64,000 nucleotides of DNA from Oscillospiraceae bacterium (GTDB taxonomy: Bacteria; Bacillota; Clostridia; Oscillospirales; CAG-272), in NCBI GenBank assembly GCA_015065285.1, contig SVQP01000008.1:1-64000 (forward strand), read 5' to 3'. A program made the translations under genes and the position numbers. This document shows positions 1 through 6,019 of the stretch, one piece after another. The first letter of the stretch is position 1, and each line of letters starts with the position of its first letter. The notes under the pieces were generated by a model. That model saw only the letters and a list, made by a program, of their open reading frames with translations, was not told the origin of the DNA and searched no databases.

Positions 1-282
1 GGTCAGCTTGGATTGCGAGCCGCCCATCAGAGCGGTCAGCTCCTCGTTGACGATCTTGACGATCTGCTGTCCGGGATTGAGTGCTTCCATGACCTCGGTA
101 CCAACGGCACGCTCGGACACGGTATTGATAAAGGCCTTGACCACCTTGAAGTTAACGTCCGCTTCCAGCAGCGCAAGCTTGACCTCGCGCATACCGGCCT
201 TGACGTCCGCCTCGGTCAGTTTACCCTTGTTTTTGAATTTTTTGAAGGCATTGCTCAGTTTTTCGCCTAAGCTTTCAAACAT
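1..282 (-). CDS. ffh: Signal recognition particle protein Ffh, N-terminal part (cut by window edge)
   Basis: The visible 94 residues begin MFESLGEKL and form the alpha-helical N domain of the SRP54/Ffh GTPase, with the family's typical LEADVNFKVVK stretch around residues 39-49. The GTPase (G) and methionine-rich (M) domains lie beyond base 1. Ffh binds signal sequences on ribosomes together with SRP RNA and delivers them to FtsY at the membrane. The start at 282 has a GGAGG-type ribosome site just upstream on the minus strand. It lies 24 bases behind ylxM, the usual Firmicute order, so the two are probably co-transcribed from the promoter at 694-722. Identification is firm; only the N domain can be inspected. 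Confidence 0.93.
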   Translation of the reverse strand, partial: MFESLGEKLSNAFKKFKNKGKLTEADVKAGMREVKLALLEADVNFKVVKAFINTVSERAVGTEVMEALNPGQQIVKIVNEELTALMGGSQSKLT

Positions 283-306
283 TGTAATCCTCCATGAAAG
301 TTGACT

Positions 307-639
307 TTATTGCATGCATTCCAAAAGCTTTTCGATCTGTTCGGAAAGCTCCGCGGAGGCATGCTGCTCGCGGCACAGGCTTTGCGCACGGTCCGCATAT
401 TGCTTTGCTTTGAGAAAACGCTGCGCTAAGTGTAGAGTGTTCTCGTAATGGAACAGCTCCTCCTCGCTTTTTTTGATAATGTCGCGCACGCCCTGTCTGG
501 AAATGCCGATCTCCTCGGCAATCTCGGAGAGTGAAAGGTCGTCGTGGTAGTAGTACTCCATAACCGTCCGCTTTCTCTCGGGCAGCACCTCGCCGTAAAA
601 CTCCAACAGGTATGCGATATTGAGGTTCTTTTCAAACAT
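307..639 (-). CDS. ylxM: YlxM family (UPF0122) SRP-associated helix-turn-helix protein
   Basis: A 110-residue protein starting MFEKNLNIAYLLEFY. The segment LSLSEIAEEIGISRQGVRD at about residues 35-53 is a helix-turn-helix resembling sigma-factor region 4, the hallmark of the YlxM/p13 family. These proteins are encoded beside ffh in most Firmicutes and stimulate or bind the SRP; the exact role is only partly known. A longer reading to 681 exists, but the start at 639 has a GGGAG site seven bases upstream and matches the family's N terminus. The spacing to ffh is 24 bases, so the two genes should form an operon. Confidence 0.9.
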   Translation of the reverse strand: MFEKNLNIAYLLEFYGEVLPERKRTVMEYYYHDDLSLSEIAEEIGISRQGVRDIIKKSEEELFHYENTLHLAQRFLKAKQYADRAQSLCREQHASAELSEQIEKLLECMQ

Positions 640-693
640 CAGAAAACTCCCGATATACATACGTGAATTTGTGTAAAGCAAAACACTTTACAG

Positions 694-722
694 AGTATAC
701 CATACGCTTTGTGATTTGTCAA
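694..722 (-). promoter_or_regulatory. Sigma-A type promoter for ylxM-ffh
   Basis: On the minus strand TTGACA (722-717) and TATACT (699-694) are separated by 17 bases, and the ylxM start lies 55 bases downstream. Perfect -35, near-perfect -10. Confidence 0.75.
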
Positions 723-772
723 TAGTTTTTTGAAAAATTTTTGTGCAATTTATCCTTTTTTTAGAAAAATAT

Positions 773-800
773 CCCGAGGCGAGCGGATGCTCGCCTCGGG
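773..800 (-). terminator. Strong hairpin, likely terminator
   Basis: A perfect 12-base-pair stem (CCCGAGGCGAGC and its complement) with a GGAT loop. On the minus strand it is followed by an interrupted T-rich stretch (TATTTTTCT), so it would end transcripts coming from the 1036-1533 gene before the ylxM promoter. Confidence 0.65.
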
Positions 801-835
801 GCTGGGTGTGTGGATTTGTTAGAGTAGGGCAATAA

Positions 836-889
836 GCAGGGAATAGCATCAGCTTGTCCGCCCCCCGCCGCCGAAGCGGCGGGGGAGGG
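836..889 (+). repeat. Direct repeat copy 1 with GC-rich hairpin
   Basis: The unit GCAGGGAA(T/C)AGCATCAGC followed by TTGTCCGCC and a CCGCCGCC/GGCGGCGG hairpin occurs here and again at 1919-1973 in the same orientation. The pair brackets the gene at 1036-1533 and a cluster of other repeats. A related shorter hairpin lies near 2887-2912. Function unknown; probably a dispersed non-coding repeat. The rest of the 640-1035 gap holds a degenerate GGGACGG-type repeat near 1003-1018 (ACCGTCCCTTGTTA) and no gene that I can support. Confidence 0.6.
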
Positions 890-1035
890 GTAAAGGCGAT
901 GTGTTAGCCTAATGACTTTTGAGCTTTGTTTTTGCGCAATTTTGTCAATACGCAGGGCCGGTTTTCACGCTAATTGTCTCCTGTTATATTTCGCGGTCTC
1001 GACCGTCCCTTGTTATAAGAAATAATTAACTATAG

Positions 1036-1533
1036 TTATAGTTGTCTCCCATGGTGTGCAGTAATTAACAAGTGTGCATACTTGGTGATTTCTATCGTGT
1101 ACATATTGCCCGGATAAAGCGGCTCATTGAATAACTGTTTATCGATTAGTAACGACAAGGTGTGTGAATTAGTGTTATTTAAATGAATTTTTACACGAAT
1201 AATGCCAAATCTGCCATTGGTGCTTTTTGCTGCATAGTTTTCTACTAAATTATTTAAAAAAGGCTCCTTAACTGTGATTAATAGAGTCTTTGTTGGTGTA
1301 TGACGACCTGTCAAATCCATCAATATTCGAATAATCAAAGGAATTCTTCCTATTACGAGCAGCAATATAATAGGAACACTAACTATGAACTTAATGAAAG
1401 ACAAATTGGAGACTAAGTATGGTTCGGCACAAACGATATAGCCACAAACAATCAGTACCAGCAAAAAAAGGCAGGGATACCATGTGTGTTTTTTTAGATA
1501 TGAGCACAATGATGAGCGTATTTGTTTGTTCAT
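1036..1533 (-). CDS. Hypothetical protein with two N-terminal membrane segments
   Basis: 165 residues. Two hydrophobic segments at about 18-35 and 46-66 are followed by a soluble C-terminal domain of about 90 residues rich in beta-strand patterns (SLLIDKQLF, MYTIEITKYAHLLITAHH). I do not recognise a family. The start is preceded by GGAGGGAG five bases upstream. The gene is AT-richer than the core genes to its right and sits in a repeat-studded island, so it may be accessory. The segment after the membrane pair could face either side of the membrane. Confidence 0.6.
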   Translation of the reverse strand: MNKQIRSSLCSYLKKHTWYPCLFLLVLIVCGYIVCAEPYLVSNLSFIKFIVSVPIILLLVIGRIPLIIRILMDLTGRHTPTKTLLITVKEPFLNNLVENYAAKSTNGRFGIIRVKIHLNNTNSHTLSLLIDKQLFNEPLYPGNMYTIEITKYAHLLITAHHGRQL

Positions 1534-1570
1534 TTATCTCCCTCCAAAAGCAAATATGGTTTCGATTGTA

Positions 1571-1912
1571 TGTAACAGGGGACGGTTCTCTGTTACATGT
1601 AACAAGGGACGGTTCTCTGTTACATGATTTTTCCTTATATTATAAGGGTTTTACGTGTTGCGCGTAACGGGGGACAGGCCCTTGTTACACCGCTCGATCG
1701 GTTTTTGTGTCGTGTTCGGGCGTGTCGCGGCGTAACAATGCTCCGTCCCCGGTTACACGCGATCCCTAAACACGTTGTTGAATTTTTTCAATTTTTTGCA
1801 AAAAGTTTGTGATTAGCAAGCGTGTAACTGCGGGGACGGGTCCGTGTTACTGTTGCGTTGCGACCTGAGGTCGCAGCAATGTAACATGGTTCCGTCCACC
1901 TGTTACGCGCGC
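1571..1912. repeat. Cluster of six GGGGACGG-type palindromic repeats
   Basis: Units of the form TGTAACA-GGGGACGGTTCTCTG-TTACA occur back to back at 1571-1597 and 1598-1624. Diverged copies follow at 1662-1690, 1730-1760 (reverse), about 1822-1852 and 1879-1910 (reverse). Each carries GTAAC at one end and GTTAC at the other, so every unit is a small imperfect inverted repeat able to fold into a hairpin. They fill most of the 1534-1977 gene-free stretch, where I see no convincing gene. The pattern resembles REP elements mobilised by Y1 (RAYT) transposases, but no such transposase gene is in the window. Confidence 0.75.
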
Positions 1913-1918
1913 GAATGC

Positions 1919-1973
1919 GCAGGGAACAGCATCAGCTTGTCCGCCCGCGCCCCCGCCGCCGTAGCGGCGGGGA
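1919..1973 (+). repeat. Direct repeat copy 2 with GC-rich hairpin
   Basis: Second copy of the unit at 836-889: 27 leading bases agree except one (T to C), then a CCCCGCCGCC/GGCGGCGGGG hairpin whose loop differs. It ends next to the stop codon of the lipoprotein gene at 1978. Confidence 0.6.
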
Positions 1974-1977
1974 TTGA

Positions 1978-2796
1978 CTAATTTACCCAATTGTTTTGTG
2001 CCAAAAATGCTTTGACCTGATCAGCTAAGTCTTTGCTTTGATCCAGTTTTATTACCGAGGTGCTACCATTGTATAGGTTTTGGTCCTTATCCAACACTAC
2101 CAAATACCAAGTATACTCTGTTTTATCGTCTTCTTCGTAATCGTTAATCACCTGAATAAAATAGGAATACTTTCCCTCGCAATCTCTTCGAAATAGGCGG
2201 TATTTCAATGGGGGATTAGCTATATATTCTGCAAGCTGCTTTTGCTTTTTGTTTGGATAATGGTAGTCTTGTTTTTCAAGCTCGATGGGAGCGCAAGTAT
2301 ATATATCTAAAGATTTTAACGGTTGTTCCCATTCATTTGTGCTTTGCAAACTTAATAGTTCATTCTCGGAAAAGAGGGAAGCAACATATTCCTTGGTCAA
2401 AATAGACTTATTGGTTATGTTTCCGTCATCGATTAGTGTTTTTCCAATATAATTCTGTTCCGGAAGAAAATACACATTTTCACTATCAGATGCCTGCATG
2501 ATCACCACAAACAAAAAATATCCGTCATAACCTGCATCCGAATGTTCAACCAGCAAGGCACTTCCGGTTGCTTTGTATGCGAACATGACACGTCCATATG
2601 AATCTGTGTCTAATATCAATAGTTCATCCATCGATAAACTTTCAATGCCCGGTATTGAGTAAATGACAGTTGCAGCACAATCCACATGTTTCCCATCATA
2701 TCTAAAAACAGGATCCCACGCAATACATGAATGCAACACTACTGTTAACAGTAATACAAGCAATAATAAGATTCGTTTGACTTTTATATTGGACAT
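1978..2796 (-). CDS. Predicted lipoprotein of unknown function
   Basis: 272 residues. The N terminus has a basic start, a hydrophobic run and the lipobox VLHSC (Cys about residue 24), so it should be lipid-anchored on the outer face of the membrane. The remainder is soluble with aromatic- and acid-rich stretches (YDGYFLFVVIMQ, EYTWYLVVLDKDQN); I do not recognise a domain. An AGGAGGTG site lies five bases before the start. It has GGGGACGG-type repeats on both sides. The next gene (3003-3860) is also a lipoprotein on the same strand but shows no clear similarity by eye. Confidence 0.65.
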   Translation of the reverse strand: MSNIKVKRILLLLVLLLTVVLHSCIAWDPVFRYDGKHVDCAATVIYSIPGIESLSMDELLILDTDSYGRVMFAYKATGSALLVEHSDAGYDGYFLFVVIMQASDSENVYFLPEQNYIGKTLIDDGNITNKSILTKEYVASLFSENELLSLQSTNEWEQPLKSLDIYTCAPIELEKQDYHYPNKKQKQLAEYIANPPLKYRLFRRDCEGKYSYFIQVINDYEEDDKTEYTWYLVVLDKDQNLYNGSTSVIKLDQSKDLADQVKAFLAQNNWVN

Positions 2797-2821
2797 GCGG
2801 CACCTCCTAATGTGGCGAGAA

Positions 2822-2947
2822 TGTAACAGGGGACGGTTCTCTGTGCAGTTTGATTTTGCTTAAAGAATTGTTGTTTCGCGCATCACGCCCCGCCGCAAGG
2901 CGACGGGGGAGGGAATGGATGTAACAGAGATCCGTCCCCTGTTACAC
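2822..2947. repeat. GGGGACGG repeats, including the long 60-base form (copy 1)
   Basis: At 2822-2886 a GGGGACGGTTCTCTG core runs into a second conserved block (GCAGTTTGATTTTGC, TAAAGAATTG, TTGTTTCGCGCA). The same composite appears at 3935-3996 and 4251-4309. A short reverse-oriented copy (GATCCGTCCCCTGTTAC) lies at 2919-2947, and a GC-rich hairpin sits between them at about 2887-2912. Confidence 0.75.
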
Positions 2948-3002
2948 AATTTTGACGCTATGCAGGGTATGCTTTTACATTAGCCTTTTTATTCATGACA
3001 GG

Positions 3003-3860
3003 TTATTGAACAAAATAGTCGTGGATTTCTTCGAACGAGTCACCGTAGCACAGTATACAACTACCATCCTTAAATCCAACAAAATGAATACCAACATAAA
3101 GATCTGCTGAATTCATATGGCGTTCTACCGCTTGGTAGACTTTATACGCCCCGGGAACACCCCATTTGGGCGCTTCTCCAAGTGTATAGGCATAGATGCG
3201 ATTCTGTTCAGGGGATATAATGATATACGTGTTTGAAAACTCGTCAGTCTCATCGTCTGCGAAATAGTTGGTAGCATAAAATTGGTACCCATCTGCCTCC
3301 ATGGTAGCCTTTACGGCCTCAATATCCACACTCTTGATATCCTTGCGTATCTCATAGGTGTTTTCCAAGGGAATCTCCAAGCCTTCAACGGCTTTGATAT
3401 CAAGCATCTCCAACAAATCCGCGTGGGCATTCCCAACTGTTATGATTGTACAATTAGATATGCGGAGACGCATTGTGTCGAATTTGCTGTCATGGCGAAA
3501 TACGCCTGCCATTACGCTCCCTGAAGTCCATTCTTTTGAATACTCTTGTTTTGCTTGTTCGGCATCGGGGAATTCAGTGAGTACCAGTGCTTTAGTATGT
3601 GCCTCTTCTCTATCGATATACTGATAATATGTGCTACCATCCTTCTCATCCTGATGGGTTCCTGCCAAAATCCACCCGGCTTGCTCTAAGACCGCGCAAA
3701 TAATCGTGGCATCTACCCCTTCCACCTCTTGATTAAAATAACACGGATAAATAGTCGCAGTGTCCGAATTTTTTTGATGGCAACTACATAAGCCAACCAC
3801 GAGCAGCAGGGTTAGTAGCAAGACCACAGTAATTTTGAAACAATCATGCCATTGGAACAT
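3003..3860 (-). CDS. Predicted lipoprotein of unknown function
   Basis: 285 residues with a basic N terminus, a long hydrophobic segment (about 10-25) and the lipobox GLCSC, so it is predicted to be an extracellular lipoprotein. The body contains two mixed alpha/beta stretches; a segment at about 75-165 (ICAVLEQAGW, AKQEYSKEW, MRLRISNCTIITVGNA) alternates helices and strands. No family recognised. The start at 3860 is supported by a GAGGAGGA site. It shares the repeat-rich neighbourhood with the preceding lipoprotein and may be accessory. Confidence 0.65.
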   Translation of the reverse strand: MFQWHDCFKITVVLLLTLLLVVGLCSCHQKNSDTATIYPCYFNQEVEGVDATIICAVLEQAGWILAGTHQDEKDGSTYYQYIDREEAHTKALVLTEFPDAEQAKQEYSKEWTSGSVMAGVFRHDSKFDTMRLRISNCTIITVGNAHADLLEMLDIKAVEGLEIPLENTYEIRKDIKSVDIEAVKATMEADGYQFYATNYFADDETDEFSNTYIIISPEQNRIYAYTLGEAPKWGVPGAYKVYQAVERHMNSADLYVGIHFVGFKDGSCILCYGDSFEEIHDYFVQ

Positions 3861-3934
3861 ATGAACATCCTCCTCTCGATTCTACAATATCCAATCAATC
3901 AACAGCAGTGTAGAAAGCCATTCTGAGCACATGA

Positions 3935-4330
3935 GCACAGGGGACGGTTCTCTGTGCAGTTTGATTTTGCTTAAAGAATTGTTGTTTCGCGCATCACAGG
4001 GGACGGTTCTCGGCAACACCGCAGGTGTCACGGAGAACCGTCCCCTGTAACACTTGCTTTGCCGAGTTTGTTTGCGAGAATGGTAGTTTGTCTCTTGACG
4101 TTTGGTTGTAATCAAAAGCAATCGGTTTGCTATCCTCGAGTGTTACCGGGGACGGTTCTCTGTGATGCGCAGCGTTACTGAGAACTGTCCTCTGTGACAC
4201 GACCCTTAACTAAATCCGGCGCACCACGCCAAAGCTGATTCCGGTCAAGAGCACAGGGGATGGTTCTCTGTGCAGTTTGATTTTGCTTAAAAATTGTTGT
4301 TTCGCGCACACTAACCGTCCCTTGTTACAT
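3935..4330. repeat. Dense block of GGGGACGG repeats (long copies 2 and 3 plus short copies)
   Basis: Long composite copies at 3935-3996 and 4251-4309 share the GCAGTTTGATTTTGC block and the TTGTTTCGCGCA end with 2822-2886. Short copies occur at 3995-4014 and, reversed, 4031-4054; a diverged pair lies at 4138-4200 and a reversed half-copy at 4312-4329. The block fills the 471-base gap between two genes. Short readings across it that encode strings such as NRP or REPSP are translations of the repeat and not genes. Confidence 0.75.
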
Positions 4331-4332
4331 TT

Positions 4333-4917
4333 TTACTTTCTTTTCATTTTATTTCGTTTTAGTAAGTACTTAGTGTTATTTACTAATTGAATAAACTCAA
4401 CGAGATAGAACACGCCAATTAAAAGCAATTCGCATATGATAAACATAATTGCTAAAGAAAACAAGGTAAAGGCTTGAGATTTATTATAAGTTTCAACAGT
4501 CCGATATACACCTTCATTATCTTGCAATTCAACAACAAATTTATCTTGACGACCGAAGAAGAATCTTTCAATATATCTGATTTCTACTTCGTCACCGATT
4601 TTTATTCTGTCAAGTATTTCAGAATATGTGGCATCATTTGAAAATTCGAAAACATTGTGTATTTGGAAGCAATCTCCATTTACATAAAGCGCCAATCTAT
4701 ATCTAGTGCCAAGTCCTTTCCCTGGAATATAGCTTACATATTCAATATTTTCGACTGAGCCTGATGCTGTTTGGGTGTTGCTTTTAAATGCGGGGAGTGC
4801 TTGATATAAAATAATAATAAAAACGAGAACTAATATTGTTTGCAGAATGACAAATAAAACCTTTTGTTTCAACGAAGCATACGTCGTGTTAGAAGATTTA
4901 TTACACATGATTAACAT
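4333..4917 (-). CDS. Hypothetical membrane protein, DUF3592-like organisation
   Basis: 194 residues. One membrane segment at about 24-42, an extracellular-type beta domain (ASGSVENIEYVSY, RYRLALYVNGDCF, IKIGDEVEIRYIE) and a second membrane segment at about 150-172, ending in a lysine-rich tail. The order membrane segment, small beta domain with a GDEVEIRY-type strand, membrane segment recalls DUF3592 proteins; this is inference from pattern only. The start at 4917 has an AGGGGTG site and a clear promoter at 4939-4967. Notably AT-rich. Confidence 0.6.
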   Translation of the reverse strand: MLIMCNKSSNTTYASLKQKVLFVILQTILVLVFIIILYQALPAFKSNTQTASGSVENIEYVSYIPGKGLGTRYRLALYVNGDCFQIHNVFEFSNDATYSEILDRIKIGDEVEIRYIERFFFGRQDKFVVELQDNEGVYRTVETYNKSQAFTLFSLAIMFIICELLLIGVFYLVEFIQLVNNTKYLLKRNKMKRK

Positions 4918-4938
4918 TACAAATCACCCCTATAAGTA

Positions 4939-4967
4939 ATTGTATCACAAAACCCTCGGTTTGTCAA
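4939..4967 (-). promoter_or_regulatory. Sigma-A type promoter for the 4917-4333 gene
   Basis: Minus-strand TTGACA (4967-4962) and TACAAT (4944-4939) with a 17-base spacer, 22 bases from the start codon. The hairpin cluster begins at the base immediately upstream of the -35 box. Confidence 0.75.
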
Positions 4968-5141
4968 ATGATGCATCGCCTGCGGCGATATGATGCATTT
5001 GCTTCGCAAATATGATGTTGCTCCACTGCGTTCCGCAATGAGGCGACGTTTGCCCCCAAATGTGGCGAAGCCACGCATCATTCGCGAAGCGAACATCATT
5101 AGGTGAAGCCGTCATCATTTGCCGAAGGCAAACATCATTCA
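4968..5141. repeat. Cluster of short variable hairpins joined by ATGATG-type linkers
   Basis: Short palindromes of different sequence (ATCGCCTGCGGCGAT, ATTTGCTTCGCAAAT, TTCGCGAAGCGAA, TTTGCCGAAGGCAAA) are separated by a constant linker. In the left half the linker reads ATGATGC/ATGATGT; in the right half it reads CATCATT, the reverse complement, so the array flips orientation around 5040-5080. A second cluster with a different linker but the same design is at 35341-35560. No gene is visible inside. It is not a CRISPR array, because the variable parts are themselves palindromes and the units are only about 22-25 bases. Confidence 0.7.
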
Positions 5142-5180
5142 AAAAAGCCTAATTTGTCTGGTAGACAAATTAGGCTTTTT
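5142..5180. terminator. Bidirectional terminator-like hairpin
   Basis: AAAAAGCCTAATTTGTCT and its exact complement around a GGT loop, with A-runs on the left and T-runs on the right, so it can terminate in both directions. It follows the 3' tRNA-Ser fragment (5183-5202) on the minus strand exactly as the hairpin at 5379-5420 follows the intact tRNA. Confidence 0.7.
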
Positions 5181-5182
5181 GT

Positions 5183-5202
5183 TGGCGGAGAGACAGGGAT
5201 TT
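5183..5202 (-). repeat. Duplicate of the tRNA-Ser 3' end
   Basis: These 20 bases are identical to 5422-5441, the CCA end, acceptor strand and part of the T arm of the tRNA-Ser gene, in the same orientation. The rest of the tRNA is not present; the next bases (5203-5260) contain only T-arm-like remnants (GATTTACGAACCC, GGATTTGTAACCC). This could be an attachment-site duplication left by an element integrated at the tRNA, or a decayed second tRNA copy. Confidence 0.7.
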
Positions 5203-5310
5203 ACGAACCCATGTTTGCGCTTGAATAGTAACCGAGATTTCGGGGGATTTGTAACCCTATGCTTGCGCCAAAAGGCGGCATAAATCGTTCGGGCAACCGG
5301 CGCAAGCCAA

Positions 5311-5350
5311 GCCAAAGAGCCTATGCCCGAAAGGGCATAGGCTCTTTGGC
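5311..5350. terminator. Perfect 18-base-pair hairpin
   Basis: GCCAAAGAGCCTATGCCC, loop GAAA, and the exact complement. It lies between the two tRNA-Ser 3' ends. There is no long T-run, so it may be a terminator remnant or another member of the hairpin repeats nearby. Confidence 0.5.
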
Positions 5351-5378
5351 GAGGGTTCAAATGGTGTACTTTCACGAT

Positions 5379-5420
5379 AAAAAAGAGATACCACCGCGAT
5401 TGCGGTGGTATCTCTTTTTT
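5379..5420. terminator. Terminator of tRNA-Ser (works in both directions)
   Basis: A perfect 19-base-pair stem (AGAGATACCACCGC core) with loop GATT; A6 on one side and T6 on the other. On the minus strand it starts one base after the tRNA CCA end. Confidence 0.85.
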
Positions 5421-5421
5421 A

Positions 5422-5511
5422 TGGCGGAGAGACAGGGATTTGAACCCTGGTACCCGGTTAGAGGTAACACGATTTCCAGTCGTGCGCCTTAGACCACTCG
5501 GCCATCTCTCC
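5422..5511 (-). tRNA. tRNA-Ser, anticodon GGA
   Basis: Minus-strand gene of 90 bases. Acceptor stem GGAGAGA pairs with TCTCTCC followed by G and an encoded CCA. The anticodon arm is CACGA-CTGGAAA-TCGTG, giving anticodon GGA (reads UCC/UCU). A long variable arm follows, as in class II tRNAs, and the T arm is CAGGG-TTCAAAT-CCCTG. A promoter lies at 5534-5562 and a terminator directly after the CCA. Confidence 0.96.
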
Positions 5512-5533
5512 ACGTTGTCTTGACGACCTGTAT

Positions 5534-5562
5534 ATCATATCACAAAAATTTCGGCTTGTCAA
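5534..5562 (-). promoter_or_regulatory. Promoter of tRNA-Ser
   Basis: Minus-strand TTGACA (5562-5557) and TATGAT (5539-5534), 17-base spacer, 23 bases before the mature tRNA 5' end. Confidence 0.75.
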
Positions 5563-5648
5563 GCACAATTTTCAAAAAAGTTCAACTTTTTTTGTTTTCT
5601 GACAATTCCGGGGCGGGCTAGCCCGCCCACGGTATATGTCAAAGGATC

Positions 5649-5882
5649 TTACGCGTTTTCTGCAATGAATTTCTCTGCGTCCTCTGCCTTGAGTCTCTTG
5701 ATGCCCTCGGTGGGGTAGGGAGACTGCTCACCGCCATTGGTGTACACAAAGTAGTGGCCTGCGGGAGTCTGGTACAGGGTTTCCTCATAGCCTGCGGGAT
5801 CACCGTAGTAGCCATAGGTCTTCTTGACGATCAGAGTTGCGGTTTCGGTGTCATAAGTCACTCTGCCGATCTTGCGAATCAT
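5649..5882 (-). CDS. Small protein of unknown function
   Basis: 77 residues starting MIRKIGRVTYDTETA, chosen because a GGAAGGAAACGAG site lies directly upstream; the reading could extend 13 codons further but without support. The N-terminal part forms beta-strand patterns (RVTYDTETATLIVKKTY), then YYGDPAGYEETLYQTPAGHYFVY suggests a small beta sheet, and the end is helical. No signal peptide. It has its own promoter (5917-5945) and probably terminates within the hairpin-rich region near the tRNA. I recognise no domain. Confidence 0.65.
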   Translation of the reverse strand: MIRKIGRVTYDTETATLIVKKTYGYYGDPAGYEETLYQTPAGHYFVYTNGGEQSPYPTEGIKRLKAEDAEKFIAENA

Positions 5883-5916
5883 TCTCGTTTCCTTCCTTTC
5901 TTTTTCGTTCTGCAAT

Positions 5917-5945
5917 ATCATACCACAATATTACAAAAAAATCAA
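5917..5945 (-). promoter_or_regulatory. Promoter of the 5882-5649 gene
   Basis: Minus-strand TTGATT (5945-5940) and TATGAT (5922-5917) with a 17-base spacer. Confidence 0.6.
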
Positions 5946-6019
5946 GAGGAAAATCATGAGAATTGCATAATTTCTTGTGAAAATTTTACGAAATAAAGGC
6001 GCATCGGTTGTGAATAATG

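Noticed and set aside
1419..1812. Two short plus-strand frames over the repeat cluster
   Set aside because: They read through palindromic repeats and overlap a better-supported minus-strand gene; no ribosome sites.
3882..4200. Short reading frames encoding REPSPV/NRPL-like strings
   Set aside because: They are translations of the GGGGACGG repeat in the gap between two genes, without start signals.
4968..5141. Possible CRISPR array
   Set aside because: The repeated part is only a 7-9 base linker, the variable parts are palindromes, and the linker flips orientation midway; no cas gene is present.
5139..5513. Open reading frame across the tRNA-Ser gene
   Set aside because: It runs antisense and sense through the tRNA, its terminator and the hairpins, and has no ribosome site; it is a by-product of tRNA sequence.
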